Part shown: in pieces, positions 46,356 through 57,964 of the stretch
Layout: the number at the start of each line of letters is the position of its first letter
Position numbering within the stretch: position 1 is the stretch's first letter
Source: Viscum album
Taxonomy: Eukaryota > Streptophyta > Magnoliopsida > Santalales > Viscaceae
DNA: 64,000 nt
NCBI GenBank assembly: GCA_963277665.1
Contig: OY728128.1
Span: 1,862,926,988 to 1,862,990,987, forward strand
Reading direction: 5' to 3'
Notes under the pieces: generated by a model
Databases searched by the model: none
Told to the model about the DNA's origin: nothing
What the model saw: the letters and a program-made list of their open reading frames with translations, nothing else
Program-made: the position numbers and the translations under genes

Positions 46356-48836
46356 AATGTCAAGAACTGTTTGAGGTAGGGGATTCATTGCTTCTGTTTT
46401 ATTTTTTTTGCAACAATATTTTTAGCATGTTTTAACACACTCAATGACAATGGAATTGACATAATAATTATTTTAAATGGATAAATAAATTTATATCGAC
46501 CGTATGTTATTGCCTCTTGTATTGTTAGATAGTGTGATATTTATACTTTCATCATATATCTATTCATTCTTGATGGAAATTGGTAATGAATATAAACTGA
46601 AATTAATTGATAATGGTTTGGCTAAAGATAAAAAGTCATGTAAATGGATTGGGTTCTTATTGTTGTAATTTAATGCTAATCAAAATGGTTTAGTAAGCAT
46701 GTTTAATTTCTTTGTGACAGCATACTGTTTAGGTTTCTTGAATATGGAACCTATGTATAACAAATCGTTTAATTCAAAATGTATTTTTTTTATAAATCCT
46801 TGTAGGGTTTCGTGTTCGCCTCATTCTTATTTAAGGGCAAAGTTCCAATTGTTAAGATGTTTTTTTTCTACTACTTGTGTTGTGATGTGAGTCTGGATGG
46901 TTGTTGTGATATGTGGTGGCATGGAGGCCTTTTGGTTGTAGCAGTAAATGACGTATAGGGTGGAGAGATTCATCAGTCTATACATGTGGGTGTTAGGGAG
47001 GACACCGGGGATGATGGAATGGGATGGATGTGATTGTTAGATTCATGTTGTTTATTTTCGGTTGATTATATATTTTACTTTCTCCCACTACCTAAGGCAG
47101 CGGGTCTTGATTACCCTTCATCCAAAAGAGGTGATGACATGCGGGGTATGCCACTTCCTTTCTGTGTTTAGCATCTTAGGGGATGATGGGTCTACACTCT
47201 TGCTATAGGCGGCAAAGACTCGACGTTTAGTAAATATAATCACCGTGTTGAGCCCCCATGTGTTTAGTAGCATAGAATTTTTTTCTTCAATGCATGAAAA
47301 TGTTGGAAATTAATTTTGTAATGAATAATTGAATAAATGGTGCTAACCCTTGGGGTTAGAGTATTCTGGGACTTAATGATGAGCTTGTAATTTTAAAGGG
47401 ACAGTGGACGTTGGGAGTGATGATAATGAAATTTAATTTTGAATTGTGTTTATTTAGTTAATGTTTAATGAATTAATTAACGTAAAGTGAAACTAATAAA
47501 ATGGTAATGATGTAATTTATTAAATCCATTTAAGTGTTTCTGTGCTTATAGGATACATAGTTTTAGAGTAGCATCCTATAGTCTGAGAGATGTTAGCTAC
47601 TATTGTGTCTGAGATTAGGTTATGCCCATAATGGTGTTGTGATATATATTATATCCTATACTTTTTGTGATTCTATACACTACTCCACCTTGTCAATAAA
47701 GGGAACTGACAACCTAGAGATTCTGAGCTGCGGGGGTGTTTTTACCCAACAATCTGGGGGGAGGATGAATAGATGACTACCTGCTTTGGCTGTGCTCTGT
47801 TCTCTCGGTAGTTACTTGTGCTGGTAGTAACATCGATTAATTTTCCACAAATATGTTTGTAGAGGGTGGTAATGGCTTGTGGTTATTCACACACATATAT
47901 TCTAGAAATAGTTTCCTATTGACTACTATAAGTGTAACGTGTATATGAAAAGATGGCTTGAGGATCCTTACTCAGTGTATGGGTTTTAATGGATTGAGTT
48001 ATAATACCCAATGTATGATACACATTATACGAGTTGTGGGGGCTCACAAACACTACCGGGTTACTTTCTTATGTGGATGTGTTGGTTTTGTTGCATGAGG
48101 TGCATATTTTTATGCTTTTTTTAGGCATCTGTGGGAAAGAATTTTTGGAGAGAGATGCTTAGGACGTGTGACATTGGGGAAAAGTGGAAAACTAGTGGGG
48201 AAGTAGTAGAGTGGTACCCTTGATATACTTTATTATATGATATATTCTTGTTTGTGTTACTTGGGGAGAGTAGCCATGGTGAGGCTGGGAACTTAGTATA
48301 CCTGTTTAGATGATGAATTAGTTTCACTTGTTGTTTAGTGTGCTTTAGCATGCTTTATTTACTTTTGTATGAGATGCTCCAGGGAGGATACTAGTGAGTA
48401 TACTATTAAACTCACCCTATGTATATATAAACTATTTTTAGGTCACTTGGAGCAGGTTGGATATCAAGCTGGTTTCTACTAACTTGGGGTTGCAGGAGCT
48501 GTTAGTGCTTGTGGTTGCTGTTGTTTTTACTTTCTTTTGGGTACTTACAGTTTTTCCCCTTTTTGTTGTAGTACTTTTTCATGACATTACATATGTGCAC
48601 TTGGGTTTTCTTTTATATTACAGTTCTGAGTTGGAGTTGGTTGGTGTCTATCTTATCTCTCTATTTTGTATGTTTTCTCTTAGAGGGTAATGCATCCCAT
48701 TTGTGTGTTTACTATACCATGGGTGCTAGTTGCAAACCTAGGGCCTACTGGAAGCGGGAATCAGGGGTCATTATCACCCTTATCACATTTTCGGCTCAGG
48801 AGGGGTACACATTGGGGGGAGGGGGTCATGAAAAAG

Positions 48837-48848
48837 TGGCATCAGAGC
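48837..48848 (+). promoter_or_regulatory. Primer binding site, element 2
   Basis: TGGCATCAGAGC differs by one base from the consensus Met-tRNA site TGGTATCAGAGC and lies three bases after the inferred LTR end. Confidence 0.8.
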
Positions 48849-49222
48849 TCTTGTTTAGAGATATTATGGTGTTTAGTGTTAGATATAGGTGAGTTTTCAT
48901 GGGTTGGTAGGTCAACGATGTCATTAATGTTTTTCAAGTTATGTAGTCACAGGAGACCGGCTGAGAAATAGGCATTTAGGTCCCCCTATGATCATATGTA
49001 CGGACCATTATGTTTACAGTGGCAACTAGATGAGGTGATACTAGTTGCCGGGTAGAGACCTAGGAAAGGATCAGGTATCATTCTTTATTGTTTTTGTGTT
49101 TGAATGGGTAGACCTTGGGATAGTTTAATCTAAAATTAATGAAAGAAAAAAAATAAATAATAAATGTCGATTCTTCCATATTCCATGTTTAGGTGACCTA
49201 ACTATTTGTTATTTTTAAAGTT

Positions 49223-50340
49223 ATGGATCCAAGTCGACGTCTTCTTTAGGATCGCATAGACGATGTCCAGTAGGTTATTCCAGCTGATCTCTATAGGGTA
49301 GATGTTGATGACGACAACACTAGGTGGAAGACACTCTGAGTGTTTCAGAGCCAGAGTCTGCAGAAGTACGAGGGATCTGTTTCAGATTTAGTCATGGGAT
49401 GACTAGTTAGAGGAGGTCGGTTCGGCTTTAGTTTGATCTATACTAGGAAGAAGCACTGGGTGTCCATGGTTGGGACGATTATGCGTGGAGTAGTGAGATA
49501 GTGGTGGTTCTTGTTCCTCGGGAATCACAAGGATTCAACTATCTCGTGGGAGGAGTTCTGATACATGTTTAGAGTTCTGTTTCTTTCTTCGACCGTGATG
49601 GCATCTAGTCGCCAGGATCATCATAGCCTTTGACAAGGGAGCTCCAGTGTGCGAGTGTTTGGAATCTGGTTCAAAAACCTTTTACGATATTTTTCGGACC
49701 TATTGATAGATGACAAGGACATGGAAAAGCATTTTGAAGAGGCTTTACGTCCAGAGATCTTGTGCCAGGTCCCCCACTTATGCAGAAGACATATATTGAG
49801 GTGTTGGAGAGGGCTTAGGTTTTCGAGAGGATGTTGTCCAAAACTAGATCATCACAAGAGGGGAGTCATCATGATTCCTCAAAAAGAAGATTTGTGGTCT
49901 GGGGTTCCCAGTTTTCAGGGTATAAGAGTTTTCGTTCACCTTGGGGTAGGTCCCAGCCATTCACATTTCGTTTCTCTAGAGGCAGAAACTCTCAGGCCAA
50001 TTCCAAGGTATTAAGAACACGTTTTTCTTGTGGTGGTTGAGGTCATCTGCTATGGGATTTCCCCACATTTCAGAGTAGTTATCATGCACTAGGTGCTCTG
50101 CTTCAGGTTCCACCATTGAGGCGGTTTCAGACAAGGCAACATCCACAGGTTTCACAAACATTAGATCAGTATAGGGTAGACTGGGCAGGCAGAGGATAGC
50201 CTCGTGATGCTCTCCATCCTCAGATAGCAGAGTGCGGTCATGGTGGTAGTCTTCATTAGGGTTAGAGATGAAATGGGGGTGGTCGTGGCTAGCTTAATGC
50301 TTTAGCATTGCTAGCACCAGGCGAGCCAAATGTTGTTCGA
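49223..50340 (+). pseudogene. gag of element 2
   Basis: Gag forms the virus-like particle. From the ATG at 49223 the frame is broken by stops, but retrotransposon Gag blocks are clear: WWFLFLGNHKDSTISWEEF (about 49500-49560, the A-x-x-WW...TWEEF capsid motif), then LLRYFSDLLIDDKDMEKHFE and LRPEI in the frame 49649-50014, then a Ser/Arg/Gly-rich linker in another frame (49831-50040). A damaged zinc knuckle follows, reading FSCGG, stop, GHLLWDF at about 50025-50060. At least two frameshifts and several stops are visible. The full-length layout contrasts with the capsid-less Gag of element 1. Confidence 0.75.
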
Positions 50341-50560
50341 GGTGACCTTTTTTTTCTACCTTGGTGTATGCCTTGTTTGATTCAAGAGCAAGAAACTCCT
50401 CCATATCACCAACCCTTGTCCATGATTTGGGACTTGTGGTAGAGAGGCTTCCAGTGCCCTTGGTGTTGACTATACCAGTTGGAGGTCGAGCTGGCTTGTT
50501 TGAGGTATGTAGAAACTGTGATTTAGTGTTGGGGCAGCGCCGCTACTAGGGATATTTTCT
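50341..50560 (+). pseudogene. Aspartic protease of element 2
   Basis: The protease would cut the Gag-Pol polyprotein. The frame starting at 50361 reads ALFDSRARNSSIS, matching the plant gypsy protease active site ALFDSGATHSFIS but with glycine of the D-S-G triad changed to arginine, which should abolish activity. GLVVERLPVPL and the following residues match the strand after the active site. The frame ends in a stop near 50549, before the RT. Confidence 0.75.
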
Positions 50561-50789
50561 ATGGTTACCAATACAACCATATGATTAAATCCTCAGTATA
50601 GATTATTTGTATTCGGTGTAGGCTATCATGGATTACTTCAGGGGGATTATCATTTTCTATGGTGTGGATGGAGAGATGGTGGTGTTTGTTGGTGAGCGAG
50701 ATCCTTAAATGGGTCATAGGCATGTTCCGTCCTTATCATCCATAATGGCTAAGATGATGTTTATTTCTTCAATGTTTCAATCTATGGAG

Positions 50790-51560
50790 TTTCCTAGGGT
50801 CGTAGAAGAGTACACTGATGTCTTTCCAAAAGAGGACGAAGTATTACCCCCTTGAAGAGAGAACATGTTTTGGATTGACCAACAACCAGGAGTGTATCCT
50901 ATCTCTATGTATCCATATAGTATGTACCCTTTTAAGTTACGAGAGCTATGTATTTTGCTTGATGGTCTGTTACAGTGCGGTTTTGTTCGACCAAGTGTGT
51001 CACCATGGGGTGCACCATTTTTGTTCATGAAGAAGGTGGGAAACAATTTGTCGTTGTGTGTCTATTATCATCACATAAACAAAGTGAAAATAAATAATTG
51101 TCATCCTCTACTACGGATTGATGATTTATCCGATCAACTGTAGGGTGAAATTTGGTTTTCAATGATTGAATAGCGGTCAAGATATCATCAGATGCGGGTG
51201 AAAGATGAGGATATCCCAATGACTAATTTCCGTTGTTGTCAGTAGCATTATGAGTTCGTTGTAATGTCATTTGGTGTGAGGAATTCTCCAGTTGTATTCA
51301 TGGGATTGGTGAATGTTGTGTTTTATGAGTTCCTAGACAAGATCATGGTAGTTTTCATCGATGAAATTCTTGTGTACTCTATATCTGAGGAGGAACATGT
51401 AGAGTATCTAAATGCTATTTTGGGTGTTCTTCATCAAAATTAGCTATTTGGGAAGTTGTATAAGTGTGAGATTTGGGTTCAAGAAGTCTGTTTCATAGGG
51501 CATGTTGTGTCCCATTAGGGATATGTTGTGGATCCATAAATGATAAAATCATTTTTGTCT
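50790..51560 (+). pseudogene. Reverse transcriptase of element 2
   Basis: It would copy the genomic RNA into DNA. In order: EYTDVFPKEDEVLPP (about 50808-50853), a stop, PYSMYPFKLREL, CGFVRPSVSPWGAPFLF (about 50978-51030), HHINKVKINNCHPLLRIDDL (to 51143), a stop, FEVVMSFGVRNSP (about 51250-51290) and VFIDEILVYS (51351-51380). These follow plant Ty3/gypsy RTs block by block. The catalytic box is FIDE instead of Y/F-x-DD, so one metal-binding aspartate is replaced. About six in-frame stops occur, but the frame is otherwise long conserved. Confidence 0.88.
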
Positions 51561-51639
51561 TGGGAATCCCCCAAGACATTGTTGGAGGTGTGATGTTTCC
51601 TTGGTCTCGTAGGGTACTACCAGAGGTTAGTAGCTGATT

Positions 51640-52175
51640 TATCACGAGTTGTGAATCCTCTGACATCTTTTACCATGATGGTTCAGGCGTTCATATGGAC
51701 TGATCAGTGTCTGGCATCTTTTAAGTATCTAAAGGAGAAGTTTTTAAGTTCTCAAGTTCTTCATCTCCCAGTATAGGGAGTTCATGTTGATGTTTTCTAC
51801 AATGATTTGCATCTGGGGTTTGGAAATATTTTGATGCATCAAAGATCAGTAGATTTTTAGGGGTCTTGGATGTTACGTCCTCATGATTGTAACTATTCCA
51901 CTCACGATCTTGAGTTGGATTCGTTGGTGTTTTCTCTAATGTCTTGGAGACAGTACATCATTGGTGAGCACTTTTTTGTTTTATCCGATCATAAGAGTTT
52001 GAGGTATGTTTTCTACCAACGTTAATTGAACTTACGACAACGTTAGTTGATGGTGTTCTTATAATAATATGACATTGAAATATCATATACACATGGAAAG
52101 GGGAATGTTGTAGCTGAGGTGATGAGTAAGAAGTCACACAATGATGCAGTGCCTGAATCTGGTGACTCATGAAGA
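51640..52175 (+). pseudogene. RNase H domain of element 2
   Basis: It would degrade RNA in the RNA-DNA hybrid. The RT/RNase H connection FLGLVGYYQRLVADLSRVVNP lies at about 51598-51660. Then come AFIWTDQCLASFKYLKE, LHLGFGNILMHQ (the D-A-S-x-x-GLG-x-VLMQ strand with the first aspartate region altered), STHDLELDSLVF and LSDHKSLRYVF, and finally GKGNVVAEVMSKK (canonical GK-x-NVVADALSRK), ending near 52130. The catalytic order is recognisable; several codons are stops. Confidence 0.8.
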
Positions 52176-52379
52176 GTAATATAGGAACTATCAGTTTTAC
52201 ATCTTGATATGGGAGAATTTTGGGGAAGAGGTTGTCTTTTACAGATGACGGTGAAATCATCTCTATTGCAGCTTGTGGAAGAGTCCCAGTTGGGGGATAT
52301 TGAAGTGGTGGTCTAGAGAGACTAAGTTGTTTGTGGAGAGGCCCCTGATGGTTAGACTTCGGATGAACAACACTATGTG

Positions 52380-53495
52380 TTATATCATGGAAGGATTTTT
52401 TTCCTTTTATGATGTGCAAGATGGTTCTCAGATTGTTCCGTAGTTCTCCTTAATCTGTGCATCCACGCGTGAAAAAGATCTACCAATCCTTGAGGTGTCA
52501 GTTTTGGTGGCATGTGTTGAATCATGTTATTGCAGAGTTTATGTCTCAATGTTTGGATTTCCATAAGGCGAAGGCTGAACGCCATTTTCCTGGTGGGATA
52601 CTGTAGCCAGTATATATTTCTCAGTGGAAGTGATAAGGCATCTCAATGGACGTTGTTACTTGTTTACCTCGAGCTCCGGGAGGACATGATGCTATATGGA
52701 TGGTAGTGGATCACTTAACAAAATCAACCAACCTTATAGCAATCAAGGAGTCGATCTTAGTGGAAGTTTTGTCAATTAATTATCTAGAAGAGGTGGTGAC
52801 ACTTCATGGAGTCCCATGGATGATCATTTATGATCATGATCCTCACATTACATTTAGGGCGTGAAGAGGTCTCCAGCATGATTTTGGTTCTCAGCTATGC
52901 CATAGCACTACTTTTCATTCTCAAACAGAAGGCTAGACAGAGCGAACCATCCAGAAACTTGAATACATGTTAAGCTCTTGTGTTATTGATTTTGTAGGTT
53001 CGTGGATGAAGCACTTACCCTTGGTGGAGTTTTCTTAAAATAATATTTTTCACTCCACCATTGGTATGCCACCTTTTGAAGCCTTGTATGGTCGACTGTG
53101 GCATTCTCTATTGTGCTGGACTAGGGTCAAAGAGTTAGTAATTTTTGGATTGTAACTTACACAAAATACAAAAAAGATGGTTCAGGTGATTCATGATAGG
53201 ATGAAGATAAGAAAAGATTGTCAGAAATCATATGATGAACAAAGGAGGAGGCTCGTAGAGTTTGATGTTGGGGACCACATGTTTCTGAAGGTGACTCCCC
53301 ATCGTGGGAACAAAAGGATGTGTCAGGAAATTAATCTTTCTCCCCAAATTGTTGGGAATTTCGAGGTGTTAGCTCTTATTGGAGTTATGGTGTATCGTGT
53401 AGCACATTCCCCACAGATGATTTGGATACATGATGTTTTCATGTATCACAGCTCAGTCTTTATCTTCATGATGCCTCTCAAGTAATCGATTGGGG
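52380..53495 (+). pseudogene. Integrase of element 2
   Basis: It would insert the DNA copy. The zinc-binding N-terminus is poorly kept (about 52460-52580). The core reads MDVVTCLPRAPGGHDAIWMV (52646 on), with the first catalytic Asp in MDVV, then VTLHGVPWMIIYDHDPHIT with the second, and QTEG, stop, TERTIQKLEYML with the Glu. SWMKHLPLVEFS and IGMPPFEALYGR follow. The C-terminal part in the frame 53177-53485 includes FDVGDHMFLKVTP and LSPQIVGNFEVL, the GPY-type motif of gypsy integrases, and VFMYHSSVF. Stops at several places make it inactive. Confidence 0.88.
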
Positions 53496-53690
53496 AGAAT
53501 CGATATTGATGATGATTAAAACATTGAGGAGCGACATGTGGATATCCAAGAATGTAAGGAGAAAGAGTTGCATGGGCATTCTATCCCCTTGGATCATGTC
53601 ATGTGGTGACATAGTGTCCTGGAGGAGAGTACATTGGAACGTGGGAAACCGATATGCGCTCAGTCCCCTAAATTTTTTGATGATTAACTC
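53496..53690 (+). pseudogene. Chromodomain-like integrase tail of element 2
   Basis: Chromoviruses carry a chromodomain after the integrase that steers insertion to marked chromatin. Here the translation reads IEERHVDIQECKEKELHGHS, IPLDHVMW and VLEESTLER, spaced like the family segment P...V-x-x-R-x-x-K-x-L-R-x-K-x-IPLVKVLW...EEATWE. The aromatic residues that grip the histone tail are mostly lost. It places element 2 in the Tekay/Del group rather than Athila or Tat. Confidence 0.6.
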
Positions 53691-53861
53691 TTTTCATGTA
53701 TCGATGTAGCCTTTGTGTTTTTAAACCTTCTATGTTTATGATATGGTTTCCTTCTGTTGCTATTGTGGATTTCTCTCTTTTGAGAGGTATCTCGATTGGT
53801 GTTTCTTCGGACCCCGTATCATTTTAACATTACAGGGGGTATTGATTTCTCTTAGACAAGA

Positions 53862-53881
53862 ATGTCTTGGGTGGTATCTGA
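53862..53881 (+). promoter_or_regulatory. Polypurine tract relic, element 2
   Basis: GTCTTGGGTGGTATCTGA-type sequence directly before the 3' LTR, in the place where Tekay elements have a G-rich tract. It is interrupted by pyrimidines. Confidence 0.4.
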
Positions 53882-53989
53882 TGTAATGACCCTATCCTCT
53901 CTGGTCCTTTGTGAAATTCAGGTGTATGAGGTGATTCAGGAGGTCAAGGTGACTTATCTCCAACACTTGCCAAATTTTTTTAGTTCGGT

Positions 53990-54670
53990 GAATAGTTCCA
54001 ATGGTAGACAGTTATGAACAGTTATATCGATGAACAGTTCAATCTATAACCTCTAACAGTAACCTCTATTTCTTTTTCAAAATTTCCCATTCTATGAGCA
54101 GTTCTATCGGTGAACAGTTCTATTAGTAACCTCTCTTTCCTTTTCCAAATTTCCAATTCTATGAACAGTTCTATCAGTGAATAGTTCTTTCGGTAACCTC
54201 TATTTTCCATTTCCAAATTTCCAATTCCATGAACAGTTATATTGGTGAATAGTTATATCGTTATCCTCTAACGGTATCCATTATTTCCTTTTCCAAATTT
54301 CCAATTCTATGAATAGTTCTATCAGGGAATAGTTCTATCGGTAACCTCTAATGATGTCCTCTCTTTCCTTTCTCAAATTTCCATTTCTATGAACAGTTCA
54401 ATCATTGAATAGTTCTTTTGGTAACCTCTAATGGTATCCTCTTTTTCCTTTTCCAAATTTTGAGTTCTGTAAACAGAGTTTCTAGAACGGTAGGTGTACA
54501 GTGTCTCCATTACTGTTGGTGTACAATATTTCCATAACGGTTGGTGTATAGTGTTTCCAGAATTTTCAGTGTACAATGTTCTATTGGTGAGGATCCAATG
54601 GCAAGGATCATGAATAGTGTTTTTCCTTTTCCAAATTTTGATTTCATGAACAGTGTTTCCAATTTCCTAC
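53990..54670 (+). repeat. Internal tandem repeats of element 2 3' LTR
   Basis: Counterpart of 45080-45690, with blocks GAACAGTTCTATCGGTGAA and GGTAACCTCTAATGG and four 27-bp units of type GTACAGTGTCTCCATWACGG at 54465-54585. Minus-strand frames in it are products of the repeat. Confidence 0.75.
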
Positions 54671-55240
54671 AGTTTCTCGCCTTTAGCATTTTCCTTTGAC
54701 ATAAAATGCACTTGAAGCCTCTTTTTAAGGACTCTAAGGCCGATTTAAAGGCCACAACACCTATATTAATTATTCCTAAGGCTCGGGATGTTTTTACTTA
54801 TTCAAACAGCGTGGTTTAATGCGATCCTATTTCAATTGGAAATCAACTGTATCTTAAGCTGCCACTCCGTTAAATATTCTAAAGGGACAAGATATCTTCA
54901 TCACAAATTGTTCGTCTTTGTTCTCAGAAATGAGATGCTTGAAACATTCATTCTATTCCATAGAAGTTACATAATCAAACCTACTATTAAGATTAGTTCC
55001 ATTTAAGTTTTTATAAAACCAAACAGTATTGATCAATCTTCTATATAAGGTAGGATATATCATCATTCATTTGGGTTTATCTCCTTCGGTTTCTCCTCTA
55101 CCTTTTTTGGAATTTTAACCCCATTTTTCTTAATGGGATTTTATTGTGTGTTGACCGATGTGGTGGTGTATCTATATCCTAGAGTGGAAACAGTTGTCAC
55201 TCGGGGAGGAGAACATAACCTATTGTGTGGCCCACTCTCA

Positions 55241-55248
55241 TATAAAAG
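55241..55248 (+). promoter_or_regulatory. TATA box, element 2 3' LTR
   Basis: TATAAAAG in CTCATATAAAAGAATGTCAAG, identical to the 5' LTR box. Confidence 0.55.
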
Positions 55249-57724
55249 AATGTCAAGAATTGTTTGGGGTAGGGGATTCATTCCTTATCATTTCTTTTTC
55301 ATGTAGTAGTATTGTTATCATGTTTTATCCCATTGGATGACAATGTAATTGACATAATAAATATTTCAACCGGATAAATAAAGTGATATCGATCTTATGT
55401 TATTGCCTCTTGTTTTTCTATATAGTGTGATATCTATGCTTTCATTGTATATCGGTTCGTTCTTGATGGAAATTGGTAAGGAACGTAAACCAGAATTAAT
55501 TGATAATTGTTTGGCTAATGATAAAGAGGCATGTAAATGAATTTGGTTCTTCTTGTTGTAATTTTGATGCTAAAATGGTGTAGTAAGAATGTTTAATTTA
55601 TTTGTGATAGCTTATTGATTAGGTTTCCCTAATGTGGAACCTACGTATAATAAATCAGTTAATTCAAAACAGATTGTTTCTTTGATAAATACTTCAAGGG
55701 TTATGAGTTACCCATTAGCTTGTTTAAGGGAAAAGATCCAATTGTTAAGATGTTTGTTCTCCTGCTGCTTGTGTTGTGATGTGAGCCTTGATGGCTATTA
55801 TGATATGTAGGGGAATCTAGGCCTTTTTTTGTGGAACAAAATGATGCCTAGGGTGGCGAGATGTATCATTTTATGCATGTGGGTGTTAGGGAGGATGCCA
55901 GGGATGATGGAATGGGATGGCTGTGATTGTTGGATGCTTGATATATCTTTTTGTTTGAGTTTCTATTTTACTTTTCCCCACAACCGAAGGAAGCTAATCT
56001 TGATTACCCTTCTTCTGAAAGAGGTGAAGACGCAATGAGTATGACACGTGCTTTCCGTGTTTATCATCTTAAGGTTGGATGGATCTATGATCTTGAAATA
56101 GGTGGCAATGACTCAACGGGTAATACATCTACTCATTGTGTTGAGACCCCTTGTTTTTAGTAGAATATAATGTTTTTCTAGATTGTCGATGAATGTGGGA
56201 AAGTAATTCTATAATGAATAATTGAATAAATGGTGCTAACCCTTGGGGTTGGCGTATTCTGGAACATAATTACGAGGTGTAATTTTAAAGGGACATTGGA
56301 TTTTGGTGTGATGGTAATTAAATTTAATGTGGAATTATGTTTTTTAGTTAATATTTAACAAATTAATTAACATAAAGTGAAAATAATAAAAAGATAATGA
56401 AGTAATTTATATATTCTCTTTATGTGGTGGTGTTCTTATATGATACATAGTATTAGTGTAGTAGCACAGAGTCTGAGAGACATTAGCTGCAGTTTTTTAT
56501 GAGACTATGTTATGCCCATTGATTGGTTGTGAGATATATTATATCATATACTTTCTCTGTTTCTATATGCTACTCCACCCTGTCAGTAAGGGAAACTGAC
56601 ACCCCGGGGATTCTGAGCCCTGGGGGTGTTTTCCTCAACATTCTGGTGGGAGGATGAATAGATTACTACCCCTTCTGGCCACACTCTCTTCACTTGGTAT
56701 TTAATTTTCCAGGTAGGATTAGTTGTCAGTTTTCCCCATATATGTGTGTAGAGGGCTGTAATGGCTTGTGGTTATTCAAACAGGTATATTCTAGATATAG
56801 TTTTTATGGACTACTATAGGTGTAACAAGTATGGGTTGTGAAGGCTTGAGGATCCTTACTCGGTGTATGGGTTGTAATGGCTTGAGTTATAATACCCGAC
56901 GTATGATACACGTGATGCGAGCTGTGGTGGGTTCCAAAAACTAACTGTTTAATTTCTTGCATTTATGTGGTGGTTTTGTTGCACAAGGATCATATTCTGG
57001 TGAATCACTTAGGTGTCTACGGGCAAGGCTTTTTGGAGAGAGATGCTCAGAATTTGAGATGTTGGGGAAAAGCAGAAAAACAAGTGGGGAAGTTGTAGCG
57101 GGGTACCCATGATATTCTTTATTATATGATATATTGTTGTATTGTTTACTTGGGTATAGTAGCCATAGTGAGTCTGGGATCATAGTATACCTGCATTGAT
57201 GATGAGTTAGTTTCACTTGTTGTTCATTGTGCTTTAGCATGATTTCTTTACTTTTTCATGAGAAGCTCTTGGGAGGATCCTACTGAGTATACTATAATAA
57301 TAAAACTATGTATATATGAACTATTTTTCAAGACACATGGAGCAGTTTGTATATCATCCTAGTTTCTACTAGCTTAGTGTTGAAGGAGTTGTTCGGGCCT
57401 GTGGTTGCTGTTGTTTTAACATGAAATTGGGAACTTCCAGTTTTTCAAATTTTATTTGTAGTACTTTTGCATGAAATTACATATGTGCACTTGTTTTTCC
57501 TTTTATATGTCAGTTCTGAGTTTGAGTTGGTTGGGGTCTATCATATCACTCTCTTCCGCAAGTGTTCTCTTAGATGGTAATGCCTCCCATTTGTGGGTTT
57601 ACTATACCCTCGGAGCTAGTCCCCATCTCGTGGCCTACTGGTGGCGGGACTCAGGGGGTCATTATATCCCTTATAACATTGCCGGCCCAAGAGGGGTACA
57701 CTTTTTGGGGAGGGGCTCATGACA

Positions 57725-57964
57725 ATGAAAACCATTGAGGAAAGTTAGTTTTGCATGTAATTTAAGATAACCATGATGTTCCATGTAGAGAATGAAAAAA
57801 ATTATATTTCTTATAGTGAAGTATTAACATTGTGTTGTATATAACTCAATCCAATAATTTTTATTTAATATAAAATAATATATTTTCATTGTTTCCTGAA
57901 ACGTAATGTATAAAAAAATATTACATTAATTAATAATAAATTTCATAAAAATTAGGGTGTTACA
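57725..57964 (-). repeat. Element 3 5' LTR (copy C), part right of element 2
   Basis: Continues copy C after element 2. ACCATTGAGGAAAGTTAG at 57731 matches 35219-35236 of copy B, and GATGTTCCATGTAGAGAATG matches further on. It ends at the minus-strand LTR start TGTAACACCCTAA (57952-57964). The next bases AATGA may be the target duplication. Confidence 0.7.

Larger units (their letters stand above)
44974..48833 (+). repeat. Element 2 5' LTR
   Basis: Starts TGTAATGGCCC and ends at about 48833, three bases before the primer site. It has a tandem-repeat zone at 45080-45690, a TATAAAAG box at 46348-46355, and a G-rich end. Reading frames in it (for example 48581-48892) are shadows without family content. 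Confidence 0.85.
44974..57724 (+). mobile_element. Element 2: decayed Tekay/Del chromovirus LTR retrotransposon
   Basis: LTRs 44974-48833 and 53882-57724 (about 3.86 and 3.84 kb, both starting TGTAATGRCCC), primer site 48837-48848 (TGGCATCAGAGC), gag, protease, RT, RNase H, integrase and a chromodomain-like tail, all plus strand, with many stops and shifts. Flanking pentamers ATGCA (44969-44973) and ATGAA (57725-57729) agree at 4 of 5. The sequence to the right (ACCATTGAGGAAAG at 57731) continues the LTR copy C that breaks off at 44973, as the uninterrupted copy B shows at 35215-35230. The LTRs are clearly more diverged from each other than those of element 1. Confidence 0.88.
53882..57724 (+). 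repeat. Element 2 3' LTR
   Basis: Collinear with the 5' LTR throughout: repeat zone at 53990-54670, TATAAAAG at 55241-55248, and G-rich end at 57700-57720. It starts TGTAATGACCC. Terminal bases CA at 57723-57724 correspond to mutated AA in the 5' LTR. Confidence 0.85.
30381..57964 (-). mobile_element. Element 3: ancient minus-strand LTR retrotransposon with nested insertions
   Basis: Two same-orientation diverged LTRs, B (30381-35451) and C (37883-57964), flank about 2.4 kb. Collinear blocks include 30650/38145, the 28-bp minisatellite at 30990-31110/38480-38600, 31230-31320/38700-38810, CpG sites at 33300-33345/43050-43095, and 34800-35230/44580-44973, continuing in C at 57725 beyond element 2. 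The minus-strand LTR start TGTAACACCCT is seen at 57964 and as a relic at 35451. A PPT-like tract (complement of 35452-35467) and a primer-site relic (37870-37880) sit in the right places. LTR divergence is high, so this is much older than elements 1 and 2. Confidence 0.75.

Noticed and set aside
48457..48971. Three overlapping plus-strand frames of 77-103 codons
   Set aside because: They fall in the element 2 LTR end and primer-site region. The 3' LTR counterpart has different breaks, so no protein is maintained.
51958..52585. Minus-strand frames of 153 and 66 codons
   Set aside because: They are antisense to the RNase H and integrase relics, which match their families on the plus strand.
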